Of a DNA stretch of 64,000 bases, positions 6,025-17,192 are shown piece after piece; position 1 is the first letter of the stretch, and the number at the start of each line of letters is the position of its first letter. The stretch is from Nannobrachium achirus (lineage: Eukaryota; Chordata; Actinopteri; Myctophiformes; Myctophidae). Made by a program: the position numbers and the translations under genes. The stretch is taken from contig OY997654.1 in NCBI GenBank assembly GCA_963921795.1, positions 186,001 through 250,000 of the forward strand. Reading direction: 5' to 3'. The notes under the pieces were generated by a model. The model worked only from the letters and a program-made list of their open reading frames with translations, was not told where the DNA came from and ran no database searches.

Positions 6025-8705
6025 GACATGAGCAGAACTCTGGCCCCATTTTGCAGGAGAATACAGATGTGGTCCTTTCTCTGTTGCCTACTGTTGAAGT
6101 TTTGCCATTGAACCAGCAGCCTAGTGTACTGACAGGGACCGTTCCATTGACTTCTATTACTTTTTCTCAGGTGATTCAGCCTGTTGATTTAGTGACACAG
6201 CCTCCTTCAGAAGGAGAGATTTCTCAATTGAATGAAGTGTCTGTAGTCCCTATTATTATTTCTTCGCAACCTGTGCAACCTGAGGCAGCATTGGCTTCTC
6301 CTCCGGTTGAAATATTGAATTCTCAGTCTAACATAATGAATTTATCTCGGACTTTTCGGCTCACGGCCATGCAGACTCAGGTTTTGGAGAAAGGTCTTAC
6401 TTTTGTCCCGCGTCCGGAGAAACAGGACTGGGGGGAACTCAGAAGGGATACTTATAGATATCATAGACGATTGAAATTAATTGATTATTTCCAAGATACG
6501 GTTGCGGAGGATCGGGTGCCGTTTGTTCTGCCATCTAGTTGGGAGCCTGGAAATGCCCAACTGGATGTGAGAATAAAGCGACTTATCCAATTGGACAATC
6601 AGGCGCTTGACCATTATAATTGTCCCTCTGATAGACAGGATAATTTGACTGCACTGGAACGGGAGAGTTTAAAGGAATTGGAGAAGATCAAAAATATAAT
6701 AATCAAACCAGCCGATAAAGGCTCAAAAATAGTCATACTAGATACTTTCCAATATGTTTTTGAGGCTAACAGACAACTTTCTGATGCCAGATATTATAGA
6801 CCCATTACAGAAAGTATGCAGAAACAGTCACAGGTGAGATTGAGGGAAATTGTTGCTGAACTGTATCAGAGAAAATTTATAACAGCAAGACAGAGAAATT
6901 TTCTATTTGGACCTGATGACCCTAGACCTAGGATATTTTATTTACTCCCTAAGATCCATAAGGATCCAGGGACTTGGACAATACCCTACAGAGTTCCCCC
7001 TGGTAGACCTATAGTCTCGGACTGCAGTAGTGAATCTTATAATATAGCTCAATTTATAGATCATTTTCTGAATCCTCTATCTATGCTGCATCCCAGCTAT
7101 CTGAGGGATACTTATGACTTTCTGGCCAAGATCAAACCTATAGCTGTGCCCTCTGGTACATATATTTTCACTATTGACGTGGACAGCCTGTATACTAACA
7201 TAGATACGGTCACGGGATTGCGGACAGTAGAGAAACTATTTCAGTCACATCCAGATAACAATAGACCAGATCAGGCACTGTTACAGCTTCTTGAACTTAG
7301 TTTGAACTGTAATGATTTTGTCTTTGATGACAAACATTATTTACAGATACGGGGTACAGCTATGGGTAAAAAATTTGCGCCAGCATATGCTAATATTTAT
7401 ATGGCTGAGTGGGAGAGAGAGGCTTTAGCAAAATGTCCTTTGAAACCTGTGATGTATTATAGATATCTGGATGATATTATTGGACTGTGGCCATATAGTT
7501 TACAGGATTTCGAGGCTTTTATTCAGATCCTTAACACGCATCATGCATCTATAACGGTTAAATATGAGATTCATTCAACGGAAGTTAACTTTCTGGATAC
7601 TACAGTATATTTCAATCAAATGGATTCGACACAGAAACAACTACATACTAAAGTATACTTTAAAGACACTGACACACATGCACTATTGCATAAGCATAGT
7701 TACCATCCTAAACATACATTTCCTGGCATTGTGAAATCTCAGATCATTCGCTTTCATAGAATATGTTCATCTACACAACATTTTAATGAGGCCATACATA
7801 TATTATTCACAGCTCTACGTAGGAGGGGTTATGGTAAAAGGTTTCTTCGGACAATCAAGAATAGTACATTGGTGACTCTCTTTCCCACTCGTCTGGAGCA
7901 TATGGAAAGGTCCCTTGATAGTCAGGTAGATGCAGCATCGAGACAGGATCCTAACTTGAGTCCTGTAGCATCTGCTTCGGTGGGTCCTTCGATGGCCACA
8001 AGAGGTCCCCAGAGACCTTCCTCTGGTTCTACTGTGGAGATTGATTCAGTTGCACTTTTCAGGGTCACACAGGTTGCAGCGATCTCACCTTCTTTGGGGA
8101 TTCATTCTCCTGAGAATGTTAGTCTCATTCCTTTGATAACAACATTTTCACATAGATTACAACCTTTACATCATACATTTAAACAGAACTTCACAAACAC
8201 ACAACAAGCTTATCCTGCATTGGGTGAATATAGAATTATATCAGCTCTTAGAAAGAATAAGAATTTTGGAGATTTGTTGGTGCGGTCAGCCTTTTCATCT
8301 CTTCCAGACAGAGTGGGTGGACCATCACATACAAAACATTTTAAAGCTAGGAAGTTTATTAGAAATCCATATAGCCGTACTTCAGCTCCTATTGTTGATT
8401 CTCTGTCTCTTAACACTCCAAATATAGTTTATATCATTACCTGTACAAAATGTCAGAAGCATTATATTGGAGAGACGAAACATCCGTTACAGGTACGACT
8501 GAAACAACATCTGAGCCAGATCCGGGGTATAACTAACCATACTACATTGTATACACATTTTCGTTCACATTCTATTTCCAGCTTAATCATCACAGGACTA
8601 GAGTGTGGGGTGCAATGGACGAATGGACAACGAAAGCTTTTTGAACATAGATGGATAGAAAAACTTAAAACGGTAGTGCCTAATGGGCTAAATGAAAAAC
8701 CATAA
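5997..8705 (+). CDS. PLE ORF2: reverse transcriptase with C-terminal GIY-YIG endonuclease
   Basis: This is the catalytic protein of the element. Residue numbers count from a TTG at 5997, just after an in-frame stop at 5991. Residues 1-135 are variable. KPADKG (237-242) and LPKIHK (317-322) are PLE hallmarks. RT motifs: GRPIV (336-340), motif A TIDVDSLYTNI with Asp394, motif B RGTAMGKKFAPAYAN (452-466), motif C YLDD (490-493), and a FLDTTVY segment (532-538). A Ser/Pro-rich linker (about 640-740) leads to the GIY-YIG domain: VYIITC (811-816), HYIGET (822-827), Arg834, His838, a Glu near 883 and the PNGLNE tail. CTKC (816-819) is a possible metal-binding pair. No ATG occurs until 6336 (residue 114), so the real start is uncertain: frameshift from ORF1, non-ATG start, or ATG 6336. 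Neptune- or Poseidon-like, not assigned further. Confidence 0.93.
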   Translation: MVHTIEFSIGHEQNSGPILQENTDVVLSLLPTVEVLPLNQQPSVLTGTVPLTSITFSQVIQPVDLVTQPPSEGEISQLNEVSVVPIIISSQPVQPEAALASPPVEILNSQSNIMNLSRTFRLTAMQTQVLEKGLTFVPRPEKQDWGELRRDTYRYHRRLKLIDYFQDTVAEDRVPFVLPSSWEPGNAQLDVRIKRLIQLDNQALDHYNCPSDRQDNLTALERESLKELEKIKNIIIKPADKGSKIVILDTFQYVFEANRQLSDARYYRPITESMQKQSQVRLREIVAELYQRKFITARQRNFLFGPDDPRPRIFYLLPKIHKDPGTWTIPYRVPPGRPIVSDCSSESYNIAQFIDHFLNPLSMLHPSYLRDTYDFLAKIKPIAVPSGTYIFTIDVDSLYTNIDTVTGLRTVEKLFQSHPDNNRPDQALLQLLELSLNCNDFVFDDKHYLQIRGTAMGKKFAPAYANIYMAEWEREALAKCPLKPVMYYRYLDDIIGLWPYSLQDFEAFIQILNTHHASITVKYEIHSTEVNFLDTTVYFNQMDSTQKQLHTKVYFKDTDTHALLHKHSYHPKHTFPGIVKSQIIRFHRICSSTQHFNEAIHILFTALRRRGYGKRFLRTIKNSTLVTLFPTRLEHMERSLDSQVDAASRQDPNLSPVASASVGPSMATRGPQRPSSGSTVEIDSVALFRVTQVAAISPSLGIHSPENVSLIPLITTFSHRLQPLHHTFKQNFTNTQQAYPALGEYRIISALRKNKNFGDLLVRSAFSSLPDRVGGPSHTKHFKARKFIRNPYSRTSAPIVDSLSLNTPNIVYIITCTKCQKHYIGETKHPLQVRLKQHLSQIRGITNHTTLYTHFRSHSISSLIITGLECGVQWTNGQRKLFEHRWIEKLKTVVPNGLNEKP

Positions 8706-8954
8706 TGAAATGTTGAGAACATATAGATGCTGGTTAATTTAGGAAAGTGTGCATTTGCAGGGAAAAGTTAGACTTGATTCCACTTTGATAGGCTTAAGAC
8801 ATATGTTTATAATATCATTCACCATCCAGGTATCTTTTCATGCTCTTGTGTAAAAAAAATAAAAGCATGTGTTAATAAAATTATTCTTGGTATATTGACT
8901 TCTCTTGGTGTTTTTTTTATAGGATATCATGCTATTGTATGGTTTAAAGGGGGC
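8706..8954 (+). terminator. 3' tail of unit 1 with two AATAAA signals
   Basis: After TAA-TGA the tail carries two polyadenylation signals (8858-8863 and 8874-8879) and then a T-run ending TTATAG|G (8911-8922), which resembles a splice acceptor. It ends at GGGGGC, where the next unit begins. The corresponding tails of later units are near-identical; after units 3 and 7 ACCATCCAGG reads ACCATCAAGG (24407, 57366). Confidence 0.65.
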
Positions 8955-9323
8955 TTAATTCTCCCCAGCTTTTTGGTTTCAGCTTGCTCTGGAATCAGTA
9001 ATCTCCATACTCTGGGTTTTGGTTGGGGTTCTTTTTTGCATGGGTATTTTGTGAGATGGCCTTCTTAAAGAGATATGGTATCCAGATGGATGCTTTAACA
9101 ATCTTGACGGTTTTTAAGGGGTTTATTGAAGACTGGTAACTATGTTAAAACATAGAATGGCTGATGATTGAGGTTAAATACATGGGGTTGATGATATTGT
9201 TTTAGTACCAATAAGCAAAATTGAAAGTTGGGCTATGACTTTAACAGTATAAGGGCATTTGGACATAAGAATGTTTTTTTTGTGAAATTCTGAGGGCTTT
9301 TTTCAGAAACATAATTATAAAAC

Positions 9324-9402
9324 ATAAAATATAAAATATAAAATATAAAATATAAAATATAAAATATAAAAAATATAAAATATAAAATATAAAATATAAA
9401 AT
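9324..9402. repeat. (ATAAAAT)n minisatellite, unit 2 (6 + spacer + 4)
   Basis: 79-bp allele with the same ATAAAAAAT interruption as in unit 1. Confidence 0.95.
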
Positions 9403-10572
9403 GAAAGGGAATACATAATGGTGTATCTGATAAAATCTAAAAGGGAGTCCCGACAGGGACATAAAAACATAAAACATAACATAAAGAGATAGAGAAATGT
9501 ACAGTAGTGTTTGTTATAAACATTGTTTAGAAGTTGAAGATGGTTTAAACTATATGGTTTTAGGAATCAGCCCGAGGAACATAATTAAAACTACAGGGTG
9601 GCCAGAAAAGTGTCCTGACGTGTATAACTTTTAGTATGAGGTTTAGCTGGTTTCAATAACTAAGGTATTCTTGACCTGGATGGAGTATGATCATTTGGGT
9701 ATGCGGTCTAGTTTTTAATGGGCTCAAGGAGTTGGACGTCCTTGCCCTGCACAGTCTCTCAGGTTTAGGTATAGTCTTATTGGTTTACATAGTATTATTC
9801 ACGTTTTTCAATGTGGCTTGGGGAGTGCTTGAGTCAAGTTTAACCAGTGTTGGCGGATGATGGAGAGCCCTTGTAGGCCAGAGCACCAGAGCAGTACACT
9901 GTCTCTTTAAGCGCAATTAGTTCATTATAAATCCTAACTTAGCGAGTGCCATGAGGGCTTCTCTGTCAGAGGTTTAACTGGTTGGACTGTTTAGGATAGT
10001 TTGGGAGTATAATACTCCCTTCTTAGTTCTGCTTACCATTTCAATGGGACTCAAATAACAGTGTTTTACTGTACCTCTAACAATAGTTTTGTAGGATTTG
10101 ACTTAGGAAAGTGGAGTAGTATGACTTTAAAGTCACCTACAGCTTAATATAGGTGTATACATGTTGTATACCTATATATTTGGGGATATGGTTTCGTTGT
10201 CCATTGGTTTATTGATATAATTAACTTGGGGTATATCTAATATCCTTCTTATGTCTTTAGAGTTGCATTGAGATACTAGGGATGCATTTTAATTATTTTC
10301 TTTTTATATATGTTTGGGTTGTTTCTTATGTTTAAAATCTTCTTTTAAATTGAATTTCATATGTTTTAGGGTTTGGGTCCTATTTTAGATAGGTTTGTAT
10401 TAATTTTCTTTCCCCGCCATTTCTAGTGGCTCCTCCCCCCTCTTTCCAGTTTCTTTCCTTTTGACCAATGGGAGCGGAGTGTGATCCGGGGTTTGCGGGG
10501 GGCTCCACCCAGGAGTTACTCCCCCCTTGCCATTGTCTATTTCAGAAGTGTTTGGTTAGGGTAGCAACTATT

Positions 10573-10608
10573 CCCCTGATGAAGCCACAGATTTGGCGAA
10601 ACGTTGGG
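10573..10608 (+). ncRNA. Hammerhead-like motif, unit 2
   Basis: Same core as in unit 1; conserved C of CTGATGA at 10576, 7789 bp from the previous one. Confidence 0.55.
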
Positions 10609-11096
10609 TTTTATTAGAATTTTTAATTGTTTCTTTGGTTTTAAGTGGTGACGGCTCTTTTAATTCAATAAAGATTATACAGTTTTAAAACACTACGGAG
10701 GGCCCTACAGGGGACGCTTTCACCCCGGCCTGCTGAAGCTAAAGATTAAAGTACCTTTCCTCTTCCCTGGACCCGAGTGTGTCTTCACAGAGAGCAAAAG
10801 TTGGAGTCAGACGCGACGGCTGGGACGCTGGCTGCCGCGACCTTCAAAGCTACAGAAGAACCAAGGACAGCTGAAAACCTGGGGGAGTCGATGGTTGGGT
10901 AAGGTCCTCCAGTTGCCAGTGGTTTATATTGTCTTTTCTTTATTGATGAAAGAAATGCACACTTAACCTTTTTTTTCCCCTTAGCATAAGGCAGTATTAG
11001 ATTTGGGATAGATAAACATTCAGAATAATAGTAATAGTATTACTGATGTTATTAGACTAATACCGATATCTCAGTGTAGTTCGACTAACATTCATT

Positions 11097-13814
11097 ATGG
11101 CATATAGAATTGAGCAATCTCGGGTATCGAGAAGAGACTCATATATTAGAACAAGGTCACAGGGGCCTCCTGTGGATTCTGGTCATGGTTTTGCTCCTAA
11201 TGGTCTCGTCCCTTTAAATCACCCACCTGATGACGCCACACGGCATGCAGCTAAAGTTTATTTTAAGATAATTCAAGCCATACATCATAGGGGGGTTACA
11301 GACAGGGCAATTCACACGGGGTGTTTCCCTCCAGGGATGTCAAGACAGGTAGATAAGCTTACAGCTTTTATCAAACCTGCAGCCCCAATAGAATCGACTA
11401 GTCGTAAAGTAGCTGGAAATACAAGGCAATGGATGCAGAACAATATGGAAATATTACAGGGTCACTATAGGCATACGATTGCCACACTGACTCAGCCGTT
11501 ACAGCCACACAATCAGGAGGCTTTTGTCATAGCGATGGGATGGGCACGAAAGCGGTTTTCACATAGACTAATGTCAACAACCTTAGACGAGGTTGCAAAC
11601 ACACTACATTTGCATACACGCACACAACATGAACAAGCAAACATACAACAATCCACCTTGAGAACTCAGACACATATTGAGCCACATACACAGGCATTAC
11701 ATGCACCAATGGGTACATACAGAGCACATCCCAACGCTATAGACTCCTCATCTCATTTAGGCCCCCATAGAGAAGTGGAGTGGCCACGCTTAACTAGAGA
11801 AGTACGTCCTCCACTGTTACCGACACCTAGGCGGAATGAAATTGGCATTCCACCTCTGTTGCCAAATTTAAGAAGACCAGATGGTAGATCTAGATCTGGG
11901 TTTGGTCGAAGGCCTGGTCCTTCTTCCAAACGAAATTATGGCCCTGGTGGTGGATCTGATGTGGGCTCTGGGCCTAGTTCTGATTTGCATTTTGGTTCTA
12001 ACGGTAGATTGAGTTTGGATGTTGACCCTAGTGCTAATCCTAATCCTATACATAGGGTGGATGGTGACTCTGTTCTTGACATGGAAATTGGCCCTGGCTC
12101 TAACCCTAACCCTAATCCTGGCCCTGACCCTGACCCTGACCCTAACCCTAACCCTAGTCTTAACCCTCAACCTGACTCTAACCCTAAACATAACCTGGAG
12201 TCGGGTTCTGACCCTAACCCTAACCTTAAACATAACCCTAGCCCTAACCCTAACCCTAACCCTAACCCTAAACATAACCTTGAGTTGGGTTCTGACCCCA
12301 ACCCTAACCTTAAACATAACCCTAGTGTTGACCTTGATCTTGGCTTGGATTTTGGTTCCATAGTGCGGGACTCTGTGCAGGTGGTGTCTCCTCTTCCTCC
12401 CCGTCCGGTAATAGCGGGACCGTGTGAAGATCTTTTGGTAGATGTAGATGTGGGCTTGCGGGCACAGGGTCTTGGAGAACTGCCGCTGGTTGTATCAGAG
12501 CAGGCTGTTGATGTTGTAGAGGAGGTTACGGTTCCATCTGTTGCAACGATTTCTGGAACAGCACAGATCACTCATAAGGATCCGTCCCAATCTAGAATGG
12601 GGTTAACTAAGTCCAATATTTGCTCTCTGTATTTGGGGGAACGACCGAAAGCGTTCGGTCTACTTCCCCGGGAACAGAGACCACAACCAAATAGAACGAG
12701 GGTCCGTTCAGTGGTTCCTTTCCTTCCCTCTGTTTTGGAGGAGAAGGAGGATAAACTCTTAGAGGACCTTAGTGAGGAATTGGAATTGGAGAGTTCTATT
12801 CCTTCTCTTCCTCTCCCCTCTGCGACATCAACACCTATAATGGAGATACCAAGCCATAAAGGCACTTCTCCGTTTTCCCCTCAGCCTCGAAAATTGGGTT
12901 TTGATGGTACTGGGGAGATGACTAGTGTCACTGGCCCCTATAGCTCTTCTCAAAATTCTTCCTTTACTACACAGAGTTATTCCCAGTCTAATTCTTCCAT
13001 TAATGTTTATAGATCCAGAACAGTGGGGAACTTGAGTTTGAGTAAAGTCTTATTGACCTCTCTTTCTCCAACAGGAAGCGCCCATCGAAGGTCTGGTAAT
13101 AAGAATAAAAAACAGGCAGGGGAGGTTATGATGAGCGAAACAGCTACAGCAAAAGGGTCAATCCCTGAACAACAAAAAATATCCTCTGAACCCTCCTTTA
13201 ACAGCCCAGTTCTGCCCAAAACCGACCTGTCTCTGGGGGCTTCCAATTTAGATATTATAACAGCTTCTTCTCCGTGCGTACCAACTTATCATAGAGCCAG
13301 ACCGGGTAAAAAATTGGTTGACTGGAAAATCCAAATTAGGGAAAAGGTGGCTTTTTTGGGTGACAGTAACTTGGCACGCATTCCTTCGTCTAACCGTACG
13401 GGAATTCAAATTGATAGCTATCCAGGTGCAGGTTTTCATCATATGACCAAGCTCTTTGAAATGGCAGAGTCTAATGGTGATGTGGAAACAGTTGTTATTT
13501 CGGTGGGGATTAACTGTAAAGACTTGGATGTCTTTCAGACTTCACTTAAGCAGCTGAGTGAGATGGTATTAAATGCTCGATTGGCCTTTCCGAATGCATC
13601 CATTTTTGTACCTTTGATCAATTATTCCAAATTCCTGATGCCCACGCAGAAAACTAATTTGAATCTTATTAATAATTACATTAAAGCACATTTCAACTAC
13701 CTGGATTCTATTCGTTCGGAGTGTTTCAATTGTACATCTGATTCGGTTCATTGGAAACAGGGTACAGCTAAGCTTATATTTGACCATTGGTGCACACAAT
13801 TGAATTTTCAATAG
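11097..13814 (+). CDS. PLE ORF1 (SGNH protein), unit 2
   Basis: 905 aa and full length. It differs from unit 1 at Val107Gly (11416) and Thr535Arg (12700). The SGNH residues and the Asn-Pro tract are unchanged. Confidence 0.88.
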   Translation: MAYRIEQSRVSRRDSYIRTRSQGPPVDSGHGFAPNGLVPLNHPPDDATRHAAKVYFKIIQAIHHRGVTDRAIHTGCFPPGMSRQVDKLTAFIKPAAPIESTSRKVAGNTRQWMQNNMEILQGHYRHTIATLTQPLQPHNQEAFVIAMGWARKRFSHRLMSTTLDEVANTLHLHTRTQHEQANIQQSTLRTQTHIEPHTQALHAPMGTYRAHPNAIDSSSHLGPHREVEWPRLTREVRPPLLPTPRRNEIGIPPLLPNLRRPDGRSRSGFGRRPGPSSKRNYGPGGGSDVGSGPSSDLHFGSNGRLSLDVDPSANPNPIHRVDGDSVLDMEIGPGSNPNPNPGPDPDPDPNPNPSLNPQPDSNPKHNLESGSDPNPNLKHNPSPNPNPNPNPKHNLELGSDPNPNLKHNPSVDLDLGLDFGSIVRDSVQVVSPLPPRPVIAGPCEDLLVDVDVGLRAQGLGELPLVVSEQAVDVVEEVTVPSVATISGTAQITHKDPSQSRMGLTKSNICSLYLGERPKAFGLLPREQRPQPNRTRVRSVVPFLPSVLEEKEDKLLEDLSEELELESSIPSLPLPSATSTPIMEIPSHKGTSPFSPQPRKLGFDGTGEMTSVTGPYSSSQNSSFTTQSYSQSNSSINVYRSRTVGNLSLSKVLLTSLSPTGSAHRRSGNKNKKQAGEVMMSETATAKGSIPEQQKISSEPSFNSPVLPKTDLSLGASNLDIITASSPCVPTYHRARPGKKLVDWKIQIREKVAFLGDSNLARIPSSNRTGIQIDSYPGAGFHHMTKLFEMAESNGDVETVVISVGINCKDLDVFQTSLKQLSEMVLNARLAFPNASIFVPLINYSKFLMPTQKTNLNLINNYIKAHFNYLDSIRSECFNCTSDSVHWKQGTAKLIFDHWCTQLNFQ
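12101..12324 (+). repeat. Telomere-type tract in ORF1, unit 2
   Basis: Same length and order of hexamer variants as in unit 1. Confidence 0.9.
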
Positions 13815-16495
13815 GACATGAGCAGAACTCTGGCCCCATTTTGCAGGAGAATACAGATGTGGTCCTTTCTCTGTTGCCTACTGTTGAAGTTTTGCCATTG
13901 AACCAGCAGCCTAGTGTACTGACAGGGACCGTTCCATTGACTTCTATTACTTTTTCTCAGGTGATTCAGCCTGTTGATTTAGTGACACAGCCTCCTTCAG
14001 AAGGAGAGATTTCTCAATTGAATGAAGTGTCTGTAGTCCCTATTATTATTTCTTCGCAACCTGTGCAACCTGAGGCAGCATTGGCTTCTCCTCCGGTTGA
14101 AATATTGAATTCTCAGTCTAACATAATGAATTTATCTCGGACTTTTCGGCTCACGGCCATGCAGACTCAGGTTTTGGAGAAAGGTCTTACTTTTGTCCCG
14201 CGTCCGGAGAAACAGGACTGGGGGGAACTCAGAAGGGATACTTATAGATATCATAGACGATTGAAATTAATTGATTATTTCCAAGATACGGTTGCGGAGG
14301 ATCGGGTGCCGTTTGTTCTGCCATCTAGTTGGGAGCCTGGAAATGCCCAACTGGATGTGAGAATAAAGCGACTTATCCAATTGGACAATCAGGCGCTTGA
14401 CCATTATAATTGTCCCTCTGATAGACAGGATAATTTGACTGCACTGGAACGGGAGAGTTTAAAGGAATTGGAGAAGATCAAAAATATAATAATCAAACCA
14501 GCCGATAAAGGCTCAAAAATAGTCATACTAGATACTTTCCAATATGTTTTTGAGGCTAACAGACAACTTTCTGATGCCAGATATTATAGACCCATTACAG
14601 AAAGTATGCAGAAACAGTCACAGGTGAGATTGAGGGAAATTGTTGCTGAACTGTATCAGAGAAAATTTATAACAGCAAGACAGAGAAATTTTCTATTTGG
14701 ACCTGATGACCCTAGACCTAGGATATTTTATTTACTCCCTAAGATCCATAAGGATCCAGGGACTTGGACAATACCCTACAGAGTTCCCCCTGGTAGACCT
14801 ATAGTCTCGGACTGCAGTAGTGAATCTTATAATATAGCTCAATTTATAGATCATTTTCTGAATCCTCTATCTATGCTGCATCCCAGCTATCTGAGGGATA
14901 CTTATGACTTTCTGGCCAAGATCAAACCTATAGCTGTGCCCTCTGGTACATATATTTTCACTATTGACGTGGACAGCCTGTATACTAACATAGATACGGT
15001 CACGGGATTGCGGACAGTAGAGAAACTATTTCAGTCACATCCAGATAACAATAGACCAGATCAGGCACTGTTACAGCTTCTTGAACTTAGTTTGAACTGT
15101 AATGATTTTGTCTTTGATGACAAACATTATTTACAGATACGGGGTACAGCTATGGGTAAAAAATTTGCGCCAGCATATGCTAATATTTATATGGCTGAGT
15201 GGGAGAGAGAGGCTTTAGCAAAATGTCCTTTGAAACCTGTGATGTATTATAGATATCTGGATGATATTATTGGACTGTGGCCATATAGTTTACAGGATTT
15301 CGAGGCTTTTATTCAGATCCTTAACACGCATCATGCATCTATAACGGTTAAATATGAGATTCATTCAACGGAAGTTAACTTTCTGGATACTACAGTATAT
15401 TTCAATCAAATGGATTCGACACAGAAACAACTACATACTAAAGTATACTTTAAAGACACTGACACACATGCACTATTGCATAAGCATAGTTACCATCCTA
15501 AACATACATTTCCTGGCATTGTGAAATCTCAGATCATTCGCTTTCATAGAATATGTTCATCTACACAACATTTTAATGAGGCCATACATATATTATTCAC
15601 AGCTCTACGTAGGAGGGGTTATGGTAAAAGGTTTCTTCGGACAATCAAGAATAGTACATTGGTGACTCTCTTTCCCACTCGTCTGGAGCATATGGAAAGG
15701 TCCCTTGATAGTCAGGTAGATGCAGCATCGAGACAGGATCCTAACTTGAGTCCTGTAGCATCTGCTTCGGTGGGTCCTTCGATGGCCACAAGAGGTCCCC
15801 AGAGACCTTCCTCTGGTTCTACTGTGGAGATTGATTCAGTTGCACTTTTCAGGGTCACACAGGTTGCAGCGATCTCACCTTCTTTGGGGATTCATTCTCC
15901 TGAGAATGTTAGTCTCATTCCTTTGATAACAACATTTTCACATAGATTACAACCTTTACATCATACATTTAAACAGAACTTCACAAACACACAACAAGCT
16001 TATCCTGCATTGGGTGAATATAGAATTATATCAGCTCTTAGAAAGAATAAGAATTTTGGAGATTTGTTGGTGCGGTCAGCCTTTTCATCTCTTCCAGACA
16101 GAGTGGGTGGACCATCACATACAAAACATTTTAAAGCTAGGAAGTTTATTAGAAATCCATATAGCCGTACTTCAGCTCCTATTGTTGATTCTCTGTCTCT
16201 TAACACTCCAAATATAGTTTATATCATTACCTGTACAAAATGTCAGAAGCATTATATTGGAGAGACGAAACATCCGTTACAGGTACGACTGAAACAACAT
16301 CTGAGCCAGATCCGGGGTATAACTAACCATACTACATTGTATACACATTTTCGTTCACATTCTATTTCCAGCTTAATCATCACAGGACTAGAGTGTGGGG
16401 TGCAATGGACGAATGGACAACGAAAGCTTTTTGAACATAGATGGATAGAAAAACTTAAAACGGTAGTGCCTAATGGGCTAAATGAAAAACCATAA
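13787..16495 (+). CDS. PLE ORF2 (RT-GIY-YIG), unit 2
   Basis: 902 codons, same protein as unit 1. No ATG until 14126. RT and endonuclease motifs are intact. Confidence 0.93.
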   Translation: MVHTIEFSIGHEQNSGPILQENTDVVLSLLPTVEVLPLNQQPSVLTGTVPLTSITFSQVIQPVDLVTQPPSEGEISQLNEVSVVPIIISSQPVQPEAALASPPVEILNSQSNIMNLSRTFRLTAMQTQVLEKGLTFVPRPEKQDWGELRRDTYRYHRRLKLIDYFQDTVAEDRVPFVLPSSWEPGNAQLDVRIKRLIQLDNQALDHYNCPSDRQDNLTALERESLKELEKIKNIIIKPADKGSKIVILDTFQYVFEANRQLSDARYYRPITESMQKQSQVRLREIVAELYQRKFITARQRNFLFGPDDPRPRIFYLLPKIHKDPGTWTIPYRVPPGRPIVSDCSSESYNIAQFIDHFLNPLSMLHPSYLRDTYDFLAKIKPIAVPSGTYIFTIDVDSLYTNIDTVTGLRTVEKLFQSHPDNNRPDQALLQLLELSLNCNDFVFDDKHYLQIRGTAMGKKFAPAYANIYMAEWEREALAKCPLKPVMYYRYLDDIIGLWPYSLQDFEAFIQILNTHHASITVKYEIHSTEVNFLDTTVYFNQMDSTQKQLHTKVYFKDTDTHALLHKHSYHPKHTFPGIVKSQIIRFHRICSSTQHFNEAIHILFTALRRRGYGKRFLRTIKNSTLVTLFPTRLEHMERSLDSQVDAASRQDPNLSPVASASVGPSMATRGPQRPSSGSTVEIDSVALFRVTQVAAISPSLGIHSPENVSLIPLITTFSHRLQPLHHTFKQNFTNTQQAYPALGEYRIISALRKNKNFGDLLVRSAFSSLPDRVGGPSHTKHFKARKFIRNPYSRTSAPIVDSLSLNTPNIVYIITCTKCQKHYIGETKHPLQVRLKQHLSQIRGITNHTTLYTHFRSHSISSLIITGLECGVQWTNGQRKLFEHRWIEKLKTVVPNGLNEKP

Positions 16496-17113
16496 TGAAA
16501 TGTTGAGAACATATAGATGCTGGTTAATTTAGGAAAGTGTGCATTTGCAGGGAAAAGTTAGACTTGATTCCACTTTGATAGGCTTAAGACATATGTTTAT
16601 AATATCATTCACCATCCAGGTATCTTTTCATGCTCTTGTGTAAAAAAAATAAAAGCATGTGTTAATAAAATTATTCTTGGTATATTGACTTCTCTTGGTG
16701 TTTTTTTTATAGGATATCATGCTATTGTATGGTTTAAAGGGGGCTTAATTCTCCCCAGCTTTTTGGTTTCAGCTTGCTCTGGAATCAGTAATCTCCATAC
16801 TCTGGGTTTTGGTTGGGGTTCTTTTTTGCATGGGTATTTTGTGAGATGGCCTTCTTAAAGAGATATGGTATCCAGATGGATGCTTTAACAATCTTGACGG
16901 TTTTTAAGGGGTTTATTGAAGACTGGTAACTATGTTAAAACATAGAATGGCTGATGATTGAGGTTAAATACATGGGGTTGATGATATTGTTTTAGTACCA
17001 ATAAGCAAAATTGAAATTTGGGCTATGACTTTAACAGTATAAGGGCATTTGGACATAAGAATGTTTTTTTTGTGAAATTCTGAGGGCTTTTTTCAGAAAC
17101 ATAATTATAAAAC

Positions 17114-17192
17114 ATAAAATATAAAATATAAAATATAAAATATAAAATATAAAATATAAAAAATATAAAATATAAAATATAAAATATAAAAT
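17114..17192. repeat. (ATAAAAT)n minisatellite, unit 3 (6 + spacer + 4)
   Basis: 79-bp allele, one 7-mer shorter than in its sister unit 7. Confidence 0.95.

Larger units (their letters stand above)
1152..8954 (+). mobile_element. Penelope-like element, unit 1 (complete, first in array)
   Basis: First unit of the array. Homology with the other units begins at TTAATTCTCC (1152), which aligns to 8955, and the sequence to the left is unrelated. Order: leader 1152-3306, ORF1 3307-6024, ORF2 5997-8705, 3' tail 8706-8954. It is a PLE because ORF2 has the family's RT hallmarks (KPADKG, LPKIHK, YLDD) followed by a GIY-YIG endonuclease. The unit is 7803 bp, 13 longer than units 2 and 3: its ATAAAAT array has two more 7-mers and one A is missing after AGTTTTAAA near 2900. 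Both frames are open. Confidence 0.93.
8955..16744 (+). mobile_element. Penelope-like element, unit 2 (complete)
   Basis: 7790 bp, directly joined to unit 1 without spacer. The leader is close to that of unit 1. Private or rare variants: Gly at ORF1 residue 107 (shared with unit 5) and Arg at ORF1 residue 535 (only here). Confidence 0.93.

Noticed and set aside
8911-8925. Splice-acceptor-like T-run and TAG|G near the end of each unit
   Set aside because: No convincing partner donor was found that would make a sensible product; kept only as a note in the tail entry.
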